Source of the DNA: Candidatus Thalassolituus haligoni
Lineage (GTDB): Bacteria; Pseudomonadota; Gammaproteobacteria; Pseudomonadales; Oceanobacteraceae
DNA: 64,000 nucleotides
Reading direction: 5' to 3'
NCBI RefSeq assembly: GCF_041222825.1
Contig: NZ_CP139482.1
Location: 2,325,001 to 2,389,000 of the forward strand
The notes below the pieces were generated by a model. That model searched no databases. It was not told where the DNA came from and saw nothing but the letters and a program-made list of their open reading frames with translations. Of the stretch, positions 1-9,921 are shown in pieces (position 1 is the first letter of the stretch; every line of letters starts with the position of its first letter). The position numbers and the translations under genes were made by a program.

Positions 1-744
1 AATCACCGGGATGTCATTAAACTCCCCGGCCCAGTAACGACGTTGGTCCAGTGCCACCAGAATATCGCCGCCCGGTGTCTTGACCGTACCGGCGCTTTGT
101 TCAATGGCGTTATTGCCAACAGCGCTGGCGATGTCCTGCAAGGTCAGACCGTAACGCTGCAATTCTGCCTGGGGGATTTCTATATGGATTTCTTCATCCG
201 GGGTGCCGGTCAGCTCGACCTTGGAGATATCCGCTGAGGACAACAGTTCATCTTTTACCTGTTCGGCCAAACGCTTCAGCGCAAAGGTATCCAGCGGTCC
301 AAAAATCGCCATTTCCACCACACTGATATTACGGCTGGCAATTCTGACGATGGGGGTTTCCATTTGCGCCGGAAAGGTCGTGATCCGATTCACCGCCTGC
401 TGCACATCCTGATAGGCCTGCTGGCGGTCGGTGCCATTGTCGAGTTCGATATTGATTCTGGCACTGCCCTGGGAGGCGGTGGAATTCACTTCTTTCAGGC
501 CATCAACGGCAGCCAGCTCGTTCTCGATAGGCAGTACAACACCTTGTTCCATCTCCGTCGGCGTCGCCCCCGGATAGCCAACCTGAACGATCACAGCCTC
601 GGCTTCGTAGGATGGAATAAACTCCTTGCGGATCGTCAGCGACATCATAAAACCACCGAGAATCAGTACCGCCATCAGCAGGTTGGGAGCCACCCCATGA
701 CGCGACATCCAGGCGATCGGGCCATTCCCTTGCGCCACACTCAT
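1..744 (-). CDS. RND efflux pump, inner-membrane subunit (N-terminal part, cut by window edge)
   Basis: Translating the minus strand from the ATG at 744 gives 248 residues without a stop up to the window edge. A cytoplasmic N-terminus is followed by a first membrane helix at about residues 20-38. A periplasmic porter domain follows, with the AcrB/MexB-type stretches VQVGYPGATPTEMEQGV and NSTASQGSARI. Pumps of this family are trimeric proton-driven exporters working with an adaptor and a TolC-like channel, both encoded just upstream. The start codon overlaps the adaptor stop codon by 4 bases (ATGA), which indicates translational coupling. The sequence looks more like the Acr/Mex branch or an uncharacterised relative than the heavy-metal (CusA) branch. 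The substrate cannot be inferred. Confidence 0.9.
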   Translation of the reverse strand, partial: MSVAQGNGPIAWMSRHGVAPNLLMAVLILGGFMMSLTIRKEFIPSYEAEAVIVQVGYPGATPTEMEQGVVLPIENELAAVDGLKEVNSTASQGSARINIELDNGTDRQQAYQDVQQAVNRITTFPAQMETPIVRIASRNISVVEMAIFGPLDTFALKRLAEQVKDELLSSADISKVELTGTPDEEIHIEIPQAELQRYGLTLQDIASAVGNNAIEQSAGTVKTPGGDILVALDQRRYWAGEFNDIPVI

Positions 745-1931
745 GGCCGGACTCCCGCCGACGTAGCGGTGTCAGTCGCTGATGCACGGGTCGCCAGACG
801 CACCGGCATGCCTGCCGTCACGCTATCCAGGCGATTCACCAACAGTTGATCGCCTGGCTGTAATCCAGAGCCAACCCAGGCCAGCGTTCGACCTTGATAA
901 AGTACTTCAGGTTTACGCAGTATCATCTTGTTATTGTTAACAACCCATAGGCTGCCGTCGTCGTTCATCTGTTGCAATGGCACCGTAATGCTATTGCGGA
1001 TGGGCTTGCCTTGCAGCTCGACTGAGACAAAATCATTCAGCAGCAGTACCGGCTCAGCAGGATGATTCAGACTCAACGGATCACGCACCGCCACCATCAA
1101 CCGTGCCTGACGGTCGTTGCTATCCACTCCGGGCAGCAAATTCAGAATCCGCGCTTCTCGGGTCTGACCGCCCCAACCAGGATGATGAAGCAGCACCGGG
1201 GCCTCCGGATCCAACCACGGCAAAAAGCCCCGAGGCACTTTGACTTCGACCCAGAATTCATCGGTATTAACCAGTTCAAACAAAGTCGCTGAATTGCCAA
1301 CCTGGCTGCCAGTCGCCACACCGCGTGACTGTATCTGGCCATTAAAGGGCATCGTTACCCGAGTACGGGACAGATTCAGTCGTGCCTGATTTACCGCCGC
1401 ACGGGCATTGAGCAAAGCCGCTTTGGCACTGGCAATTTGTGGTTCACGTAACACCAGCGCCCGATCCGAAGCTGCCAGCTGACGTGCCGCCAGCTGATAC
1501 TCATCGGCGGCCAGCGCCGACGCTCCCTGTTCAATATCCAGACTCGCCTGTGCCTGCACCAGAGCAGCTTCGCGCTGCTGTAATATCAGCTCGTAATCCC
1601 GTGGCTCGATGGTCAACAAGGCAGCACCCGCCTTGAGTGTGGCCCCTGGCACTGCCGCAGCCGCCACGGCCACGACCCGGCCGCTGACCTGCGCCTGCAG
1701 CGATACCTGCTCAGCCGCCATCACCTGGCCCCCGGCCTGCCAGACCGGACGAACATCCCCGCTGCCTGGCGGTTGCACTTCCACTAGCCGCGCCTGAACG
1801 TCAGGCTTGACTCGTGTTGGCACCGGCGCTGTTTTTAGTACGACCCAGGCAGCCGCACCGCCCAGTATCAGCACCAGCAGCACCAGCCATACTTTACCTG
1901 CCTGTTTTGTCATGCCTGTTTGTTGCTTCAT
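741..1931 (-). CDS. RND efflux periplasmic adaptor (membrane fusion protein, HlyD/AcrA family)
   Basis: The 396-residue product has one N-terminal hydrophobic segment (about 14-32). A biotinyl-lipoyl-like half-motif follows, then a long alpha-hairpin rich in Ala and Gln (about 115-190) and the second lipoyl half (LNLSRTRVTMPFNGQIQSRG). Beta-barrel and membrane-proximal domains complete it. This order is typical of adaptors that bridge an RND pump and a TolC-type channel. No lipobox is seen, so it is probably anchored by the N-terminal helix. It overlaps the channel gene upstream (1928-1931) and the pump gene downstream (741-744), so the three are one transcription unit. The cargo is unknown. 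Confidence 0.92.
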   Translation of the reverse strand: MKQQTGMTKQAGKVWLVLLVLILGGAAAWVVLKTAPVPTRVKPDVQARLVEVQPPGSGDVRPVWQAGGQVMAAEQVSLQAQVSGRVVAVAAAAVPGATLKAGAALLTIEPRDYELILQQREAALVQAQASLDIEQGASALAADEYQLAARQLAASDRALVLREPQIASAKAALLNARAAVNQARLNLSRTRVTMPFNGQIQSRGVATGSQVGNSATLFELVNTDEFWVEVKVPRGFLPWLDPEAPVLLHHPGWGGQTREARILNLLPGVDSNDRQARLMVAVRDPLSLNHPAEPVLLLNDFVSVELQGKPIRNSITVPLQQMNDDGSLWVVNNNKMILRKPEVLYQGRTLAWVGSGLQPGDQLLVNRLDSVTAGMPVRLATRASATDTATSAGVRP

Positions 1932-3364
1932 TCTTGTGGCTCTCCAGCATCAGCCCCGGTGAAATCTCCGTGACTGACGGAGCGATACAGTTGAATTCGA
2001 TACTGCAGTTGTTGCCAATGCCCATCAAGCACCTCTCGCTCCAGCGCCAGTACGTCCTGCTGGGCATTCAGTAATGCCAGAAAATCGCCAACACCACGAC
2101 GATAGCGCGCCAGCTGGAACCCTTCGGTCTGACGCGCCAGGTGCAGCTGTTTTGTCAGGCTGACCAACAGATCGCTGGCCTGCTGTTCCTGCACCAGCAC
2201 TTGCTGAACCTCTTGTGCCGCTGCCAGTAATGTTTGCTGATACTCCGCCACGGCGGCCCGCACACTGGCCTGCGAAGCAGCCAACGCTGCCCGGCGACTG
2301 CCACCATCCAGCAATGGCGCGACCAGTCCGGCAGCCAGGTTGCCCACCCAATGATCAAAGACATCGGCCAGGTTGGCATCCGCAGCAGAGTACGAAGCCG
2401 ACAGCGTCAGCCGTGGGTAGCGGTTTGCCACTGCCACCGCGACTGCCGCATTGGCCGACTGCAAGGCGAACCAGGCTTGCTGTACATCCGGGCGCTGCTG
2501 TAAAGCCGTCAGAGAAACAAGCGGGGGTTGCAACGGCAATTCAGGCAAAGAGCGAGACGCAGCCAACTCGGGCACCGCATCGACTCGCAACCAGTCACTG
2601 CGCCCAAGCCAGACAGCCAGTTGCTGCTGATAGATCACTTGCTGGGCGCGGTCGGCCACCAGACCGGCAACAACGCCTTCTTGCAACTGTTGCTGTTGCC
2701 AGACATCCGAAACCGCAGCCTGCCCGCGATTAAAACGCGCCTCGGTCACGGCCAATGCCGACGCAATACGCTGCTGCTGCCGGGTTAACAATGCAATCCG
2801 GCCTTGCTGACGTAACCAGCCAAACCAGCTACCAGCTACCTCACCAGCAAGGGTATTGGCCGCCACACGTACCGTTGCAGCACTACCCAGGGCATTTAAC
2901 TGGCCTTGCTGCTGTAACGCGCCAATCCGGCCCCAGAAATCAATTTCATAAGTCGCCGACAATCCGGCATTCCAGTTATTGGCAGCGGAATCAGGACCAA
3001 ATGAACGACTGCGAGACAGGCTGGCATCCAGGCTCGGATACTGTTCCGCACCGGACTGCCGCGCCAGAGCCTGACTCTGCTGCAGCCTGGCCCAGGCAGA
3101 TTGGAGGGTAAAGTTGTGTTCCAGACCGGTCTCAATCAGCTGATCAAGATAGTCATCATGAAAGGCTTGCCACCAGCGGGCATTCACTGGCTCGCCAGCG
3201 GTCATACTGGCATCGGCCAAACCCGGAATATCCAGTGACTGCGGCTGCACCGGATCAATCGTGCTACAGCCGACCACCGTCACCAGCACCCACCAACACG
3301 GCAACAACAGCACGCGCGACCATCTCCAGTCGAGCCGTGCGGAAATAGATAATGCAACATTCAC
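1928..3364 (-). CDS. Outer-membrane efflux lipoprotein (TolC/OprM/NodT family)
   Basis: The 478-residue product carries a lipoprotein signal ending in VTVVGC, so Cys33 would be acylated after cleavage. The rest shows two related halves with long Gln/Ala-rich helices, as in OprM/NodT-type channels that span the outer membrane and periplasm. WWQAFHDDYLDQLIETGLEHN near the N-terminus is typical of the family. It is the first gene of the efflux operon. The adaptor follows with a 4-base overlap. A 12-bp tandem repeat array lies 61 bases upstream of the start codon and may sit in the promoter or leader. Confidence 0.93.
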   Translation of the reverse strand: MNVALSISARLDWRWSRVLLLPCWWVLVTVVGCSTIDPVQPQSLDIPGLADASMTAGEPVNARWWQAFHDDYLDQLIETGLEHNFTLQSAWARLQQSQALARQSGAEQYPSLDASLSRSRSFGPDSAANNWNAGLSATYEIDFWGRIGALQQQGQLNALGSAATVRVAANTLAGEVAGSWFGWLRQQGRIALLTRQQQRIASALAVTEARFNRGQAAVSDVWQQQQLQEGVVAGLVADRAQQVIYQQQLAVWLGRSDWLRVDAVPELAASRSLPELPLQPPLVSLTALQQRPDVQQAWFALQSANAAVAVAVANRYPRLTLSASYSAADANLADVFDHWVGNLAAGLVAPLLDGGSRRAALAASQASVRAAVAEYQQTLLAAAQEVQQVLVQEQQASDLLVSLTKQLHLARQTEGFQLARYRRGVGDFLALLNAQQDVLALEREVLDGHWQQLQYRIQLYRSVSHGDFTGADAGEPQE

Positions 3365-3702
3365 CGGGCATCTCCCTGGCAGTTAAAACAGCGCATAACA
3401 CGCATGGTCAGATAACACCCGCAACGACATCCCAAACGACATCCCAAACGACATCCCAAACGACATCCCAAACGACCATCTACAGGGCAAACTGCCGCGT
3501 CAGACTCATCGCATTTTTGAAAAGTTCCGTCAAGGATCGTCAACCACAACCTGTAGATCAGCTGCGCCGCCAGCGAGGCATAAGCAGGCTATAAAATAGT
3601 CCATCACGCCGGGAGGGAAACAAGGAGATAATAATAAAAGAGATTGCTGTTCAAACTGCAGCAACCAGACAGGTTGCCGCCATGCGGTGCCGAACGTCGT
3701 AG
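3365..3702. other. Intergenic region between efflux operon and cheX-like gene
   Basis: This 338-base stretch must hold the promoter of the efflux operon (minus strand) and the 3' end of the cheX-like transcript. The clear structure in it is the 12-bp repeat array at 3425-3472. No convincing sigma-70 promoter pair or U-tailed terminator was recognised. Open frames here arise from the repeat and are not genes. Confidence 0.6.
3425..3472. repeat. 12-bp tandem repeat, four perfect units (CGACATCCCAAA)
   Basis: Four identical head-to-tail copies of CGACATCCCAAA occupy 3425-3472, with a partial start of a fifth (CGACCA). They lie 61-108 bases upstream of the start of the efflux operon. The core CATCCCAAAC recurs in the unrelated 16-bp array at 33779-33915. 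Perfect short units of this kind change copy number by slippage, so operon expression could vary between isolates. Confidence 0.95.
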
Positions 3703-4194
3703 CTATCCGGCAATCACCCTGGCGCGATCCAGGCGACTACTGAATACCACTTCGATAAAAAACGGGCCAGCCTTGGTCTCGAACGGAATCACCAGCACCG
3801 GGCCGTTCACCGCATGGGCCACCAGATCATCACCAAACAGCAGCTGCGGTTGGGCCATTTCAAAATCAAAGCCTTTTTCCCACAGCAACTTGCGCGCCCC
3901 ACCCGACAGCATGTTGGTCAATTCGCCGGTCAGATCGCGGCAGGAGTCATCCAGCTGGCTGATTTCTTCACCCAGCATCAGGCTGCTGATCATCAGAATA
4001 GCGCCTTCAGAAAAGCTGATCGCCAACGACCCGCGTACCGTGTCACCGGCCATGGGAATCAGACCCGTCACCACACCCAGCGGCGCATCATCCGGCTTCA
4101 CATAAGGCTTTTTATACTCACAGGTCATGGATGCCATGGTCGCCAGTATATTGTTGATGGTCTCAACAAAAGGATTGATATACTCAACGTTCAT
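3703..4194 (-). CDS. CheX-like chemotaxis phosphatase / CheC-CheX-FliY family protein
   Basis: The 163-residue protein resembles CheX, a small dimeric protein that dephosphorylates CheY-P in chemotaxis and other response-regulator pathways. The family's helix motif E-x-x-N is present as ELTN (Glu91, Asn94) within DLTGELTNMLSGGA. The tail VLVIPFETKAGPFFIEV fits the CheX beta sheet. A strong Shine-Dalgarno (GGAGGTGG) lies 8 bases before the ATG. No other chemotaxis gene is in the window, so the partner regulator is unknown. Such stand-alone CheX proteins in gammaproteobacteria are often linked to two-component signalling rather than flagellar control. Confidence 0.85.
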   Translation of the reverse strand: MNVEYINPFVETINNILATMASMTCEYKKPYVKPDDAPLGVVTGLIPMAGDTVRGSLAISFSEGAILMISSLMLGEEISQLDDSCRDLTGELTNMLSGGARKLLWEKGFDFEMAQPQLLFGDDLVAHAVNGPVLVIPFETKAGPFFIEVVFSSRLDRARVIAG

Positions 4195-4524
4195 GAATCA
4201 AACCACCTCCGGGGGAGCCAAACCAGACCGTCATATCTGCACCTAAACTCCAGCTACGATATCGCCAGTGTAGTCCAGCGCGCCATTCCGGAGCGTTGCC
4301 GGGTCTATATTCCAACCCCCAAAACACCCCGACCTGTCATTCCAGCCTAAGCTGTCATGGCCATCTGTTACTTTATGACCAGTACCTACACCAAACCCAA
4401 ACCCAAACCCAAACCCAAACCCAAAAAACATGACCTGCAGTTAGGAGCCTACCGACTGTGATCGCTTGCCACCACAGCCAGTCTTCAACGGCTATCACTC
4501 ATCGACATCAAAGACCTTAACGAC
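4195..4524. other. Intergenic region upstream of cheX-like gene
   Basis: These 330 bases separate the hpt stop from the cheX-like start on the same strand. They hold the AAACCC hexamer array at 4391-4425 and the cheX Shine-Dalgarno near the left end. A short direct repeat (TCAAAGACCTTAAC and TCAAAGACCTTTAAC) spans the hpt stop codon. No gene or confident promoter was seen. Confidence 0.55.
4391..4425. repeat. Hexanucleotide repeat (AAACCC), five perfect units
   Basis: Five consecutive AAACCC units run from 4393 to 4422, with CC before and an A run after. The array lies about 200 bases upstream of the cheX-like start and 100 bases downstream of hpt. It is a simple-sequence tract prone to slippage. 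No function is evident. Confidence 0.95.
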
Positions 4525-5088
4525 TCAAAGACCTTTAACCGCATAAATACCGGGCGCATTGCGCCAAAAACCCCGGTAATCCATACCGCAACCAAACACA
4601 TAGCGGTCTTCCACTTCCAGCCCAACAAAATCGACTGTCAGCGCGCTGGTTTTACGATCGTGAATCTTGTTCACCAGCACCGCCGTAAGCACTTCCCTGG
4701 CACCCTGTTGACGACAGGCTTCCACCACCGCCGCCAGGGTATGTCCTTCATCAAAAATATCGTCGAGGATCAGCACCGTACGATCAGCCATGGGCACAGA
4801 CGGAGGTGCTTGCCATTGCAGCTCGGCGCTGCCGGTCACATCTCCCCGGTAACGGGTCGCGTGCATATAGCCAACTTCCAGCGCAAAACCCAGCCGTGGC
4901 AACAACAGTCCGGCTAGCACCAGCCCCCCGTTCATAATGGTATAGACCACAGGAACAGACTGCTGCAATCGCTCGGTAATATCGGCTGCCAGCCGATTGA
5001 TCGCGTCATCAACCTGTTGTGGCGTTTTCAGCAAATCGGCTTCTTGCAACACAGCATCCAGCTGTTCTTTGGTCGGCATATCGCTCAT
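4525..5088 (-). CDS. hpt: Hypoxanthine-guanine phosphoribosyltransferase
   Basis: The 187-residue enzyme transfers the phosphoribosyl group of PRPP to hypoxanthine or guanine (purine salvage, cytoplasm). The PRPP-binding signature LILDDIFDEGHT is at about residues 106-117. The C-terminal stretch RYVFGCGMDYRGFWRNAPGI matches the family's base-binding end. The start at 5088 (MSDMPTKEQ) fits the usual 180-190-residue length, and an upstream extension of 30 residues is possible in the frame but unlikely. It lies alone between the cheX-like gene and the divergent lipoprotein gene. Confidence 0.93.
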   Translation of the reverse strand: MSDMPTKEQLDAVLQEADLLKTPQQVDDAINRLAADITERLQQSVPVVYTIMNGGLVLAGLLLPRLGFALEVGYMHATRYRGDVTGSAELQWQAPPSVPMADRTVLILDDIFDEGHTLAAVVEACRQQGAREVLTAVLVNKIHDRKTSALTVDFVGLEVEDRYVFGCGMDYRGFWRNAPGIYAVKGL

Positions 5089-5297
5089 GGAGGTTTCCCG
5101 GCATGTCAGTAAAAAGCGGTATAGTAGCACGCAGCCGCAACTGCGGGACGGCCTGCAACAACCGATTGGCCAGAGCAAAGTCTGGCGGCAGGAACCTTCT
5201 GCCCTGCCACGTAACCAAGTAGCAAGAACGCGCCGTTATCCTGCTTGGCGGACCAGCGGCCTTTGCCAACCACAGGGAATTTGAGGGAACTTGGCTT

Positions 5298-6077
5298 ATG
5301 CACTATTTTCGCAACACTGACAGCAATATCGACAGCAACGTCCATCCTACTTCTGGCCCTGTCTCTGGCCGTATCCATACTGACCTCTATGCCGACATTT
5401 ATGTTCCCATCGCCTGTTTTTTGCACCCAGCGAACAACAGCAGCCATAAACGCCCACGTATACGCCCAGGACTGATCGGGCTGGCTTTATTGCTGTCCGG
5501 GTTATTATCCGGCTGTGCCAGTTACCCAAAATCAATCTCTGTGGCCAATCCTGACAGCCTGCCAGACCTGCAACAATTACAAGCCAGCCCCGACCAATAT
5601 CAGCACCAGACCGTCGTGCTGGGTGGCCGGATCGTCAGCGTGATCAATGGTGCTGAGCACACCACGCTGGAAATTTTGCACCGCCCGCTGTGGAGTTCCG
5701 GCCAGCCACACGCCGACAACGATCAATCTGGTGGCCGTTTCCGCGCCGAACTCGGTTATTTTGTTGACCCGGAAATTTACCAGCCAGGTCGTCTGGTCAC
5801 CGTCAGAGGGCAATTTACGGGCATGGAAAATGGGCAAATCGGTGATCATGCCTATCGCTTTGCCCTGATCAAGACCGACGGTATCGAACTCTGGCGCGAA
5901 ACCGTCCCGACGGAAGTCTACTACTACACCGGCTGGGGCACATGGGGAGGCTGGCCTTATTACCCGCCGCCATCCCGACGCGGAGCAACCATTATCTGGA
6001 CAGATCCGTTGAAGCACGATGGCGAAGCACCAATCCCCATGAAGCGCCCAGTTAAAATCAAACCACTGGCGAACTGA
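5298..6077 (+). CDS. Slp-family outer-membrane lipoprotein
   Basis: The 259-residue product ends its hydrophobic segment in LLSGC, so the mature lipidated Cys would be residue 73. The remainder resembles the Slp family: an OB-fold-like domain with VVLGGRIVSVINGAEHTTLEI and GRLVTVRGQFTG. A Trp/Tyr-rich tail follows (YYYTGWGTWGGWPYYPPP). Slp-type lipoproteins are envelope proteins linked to starvation and stress. The ATG at 5298 has a good ribosome site (GAGGGAAC), but it gives an unusually long region before the hydrophobic core. A TTG at 5421 would give a conventional signal peptide. The start is therefore uncertain. Confidence 0.75.
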   Translation: MHYFRNTDSNIDSNVHPTSGPVSGRIHTDLYADIYVPIACFLHPANNSSHKRPRIRPGLIGLALLLSGLLSGCASYPKSISVANPDSLPDLQQLQASPDQYQHQTVVLGGRIVSVINGAEHTTLEILHRPLWSSGQPHADNDQSGGRFRAELGYFVDPEIYQPGRLVTVRGQFTGMENGQIGDHAYRFALIKTDGIELWRETVPTEVYYYTGWGTWGGWPYYPPPSRRGATIIWTDPLKHDGEAPIPMKRPVKIKPLAN

Positions 6078-6195
6078 CCAACACCAACAGCGCCAGCGAA
6101 GCGCGGCAGCCGGGTGTTGTCCGGGATGGCCACCAACACATCGCCTCACCCTATACCCAGATCAAGGCTGTGGTATTATCCGCGGCCGTTTTTGA

Positions 6196-8351
<2,156 letters not shown>

Positions 8352-8451
8352 AAGATCCGCCGTTAATGCTATCAACCTGTTTGAAAGCACCCCCTAACCG
8401 GGGTAGCATTTAGCTCATTATTGACCCAGGACAACTGCGGCCACGCCACGA

Positions 8452-8892
8452 ATGACAGATATTCTTTTTTATGTACTGGCAGCGACCACCATCGTCGAAC
8501 AACAACAATTCGTGTGCCGCCTGACCGAAAAAGCCCTGAGCCAGGGCAAACGCGTCTATATTCACACCGGGTCTCGCAACCACGCCGAACAACTGGATCG
8601 GCAGCTGTGGGAGTTCCGTGACAGCGCCTTTGTGCCGCACAGCCTGGTGGACGAGCAACGGCCTGTTGGCCAGAGCCCGGTGCATATTGGCTGGCACGAA
8701 GCACCGCCAGAGCAGCACGACGTATTGATCAACTTGCACCACCAGTTGCCATCTTTTTTTGGCCGTTTTGATCGACTGGTCGAAGTCGTCATCCAGCACG
8801 ATGCGGTACTGGAACACACTCGCGACCATTTTCGTTTTTTGCGTGACAGGGGCTACCCTATTACTCACCAGGATATGAGACTACGCACATGA
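8452..8892 (+). CDS. holC: DNA polymerase III, chi subunit
   Basis: The 146-residue protein matches HolC. It starts TDILFYVLA, has an ARM of hydrophobic strands with KRVYIHTGSRNHAEQLD, and ends with the family stretch FRFLRDRGYPITHQDMR. Chi links the clamp loader (through psi) to single-strand binding protein during replication. In Pseudomonas holC also lies upstream of an unnamed gene and valS, as here. The next gene overlaps by 4 bases (ATGA). A GC hairpin (about 8387-8406) lies between rlmA and holC but lacks a U tract. Confidence 0.93.
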   Translation: MTDILFYVLAATTIVEQQQFVCRLTEKALSQGKRVYIHTGSRNHAEQLDRQLWEFRDSAFVPHSLVDEQRPVGQSPVHIGWHEAPPEQHDVLINLHHQLPSFFGRFDRLVEVVIQHDAVLEHTRDHFRFLRDRGYPITHQDMRLRT

Positions 8893-9731
8893 GCACCGAA
8901 AACGATTCGCGTAACCTGCTCGACGAACTGGAAACCTTGCAACGCGTCCTCGACGATGCAGCCGGTGAGCAAATTGACCTGGAACGCGCACTGACCCAGC
9001 TGAACACCGTTGACGAAGTGCCGGTACTGAGCGACCTGTTCAGCCGGGATGAACCACCCGCACTGCGCAACATCAACAAGCCTGGCAATCGCCCGTCTCA
9101 TTTATCGGCGGTTAAAACGCCACCCACGACACCGGCACCCGCCATTATCTCTGGCGACATTCTTGAACACCTGCGTCAGGAGATGCTGCGCAAGCACGCA
9201 ACCGACCACAGCACCGACACCCTTGATGCCCTGCTCGGCCCCATTGACGGCGGCCATTCTGCCGCTGACGGCCTGATGATTACACCTTTCAACCTCTCTC
9301 CGGCAGCCACTCCGGTCCCCCCTGCGGCCAATCACTTGCCCGATCTGAAGAAAGACATGACCGAAGCGGACATCCCCACATTGACAGACAGGGACACGGA
9401 CAACAGCCTCCACATTGAGCCGTCTGCGCCAGCGGCCAGCCCAGCACCCGCCATTACCGCCAAAATATCTTCCAACCCATTTTTGCCACAATCGGTGCTG
9501 GATCGCCTGACCTCCGAACGACTGGCCGCCCAGCACAGTGCCGAAGAAGCCCATCGCACCATGCAACGAGTGATGGAACAAAAGCAGCAGCGCGATTCCG
9601 AAGCCATCTCACGCCTCGAAACAACGGAAAAAAACCAGCTGATCGAATCCCTGATCGATGAACTGACCCCCATTATCCAGACCCGACTGCGTGAAAAACT
9701 GCGCAACATCCTGATGGCCAAGCCACGCTGA
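8889..9731 (+). CDS. Conserved hypothetical protein encoded between holC and valS
   Basis: I do not recognise a named domain in this 280-residue acidic protein. Residues 1-60 look helical (LLDELETLQRVLDDAAGEQIDLERAL). A long Pro/Ala/Thr-rich, probably disordered linker follows (about 65-190). The C-terminal 90 residues form a charged helix or coiled coil (ERLAAQHSAEEAHRTMQRVM) ending in QTRLREKLRNILMAKPR. Its position, coupled to holC by ATGA and followed by valS, is shared with Pseudomonas (the PA3833 position, from memory). A link to the clamp loader through chi is possible but is only inferred from the coupling. Confidence 0.8.
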   Translation: MSTENDSRNLLDELETLQRVLDDAAGEQIDLERALTQLNTVDEVPVLSDLFSRDEPPALRNINKPGNRPSHLSAVKTPPTTPAPAIISGDILEHLRQEMLRKHATDHSTDTLDALLGPIDGGHSAADGLMITPFNLSPAATPVPPAANHLPDLKKDMTEADIPTLTDRDTDNSLHIEPSAPAASPAPAITAKISSNPFLPQSVLDRLTSERLAAQHSAEEAHRTMQRVMEQKQQRDSEAISRLETTEKNQLIESLIDELTPIIQTRLREKLRNILMAKPR

Positions 9732-9805
9732 GAACGCCTGCGACTACCTGATCCCCTGAGTATGCGGGCTGCTGGCCCACATACTTATCCAGCCCCATCC
9801 AGCGG

Positions 9806-9834
9806 CTGAACCCGCGCTCCGATTCCGTTATACT
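9806..9834 (+). promoter_or_regulatory. Possible sigma-70 promoter of valS
   Basis: CTGAAC (9806-9811) and TATACT (9829-9834) are separated by 17 bases. The -10 matches the consensus at five of six positions and the -35 at only three. It lies about 90 bases before the valS ATG. Confidence 0.4.
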
Positions 9835-9921
9835 GACCGCCATTTTTTCATCGTTTAATCAGTCGCTTGCCAAATCTGCCGAGATGGCTCGCTGCGTTAC
9901 CATTGAGATCACACCATCACC

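Noticed and set aside
364..849. 161-codon plus-strand frame near the left edge
   Set aside because: It lies opposite the RND pump and adaptor genes, which have clear family motifs.
4391..4425. Telomere-like repeat
   Set aside because: AAACCC lacks the T of TTTAGGG-type telomere repeats, and the surroundings are ordinary chromosomal genes.
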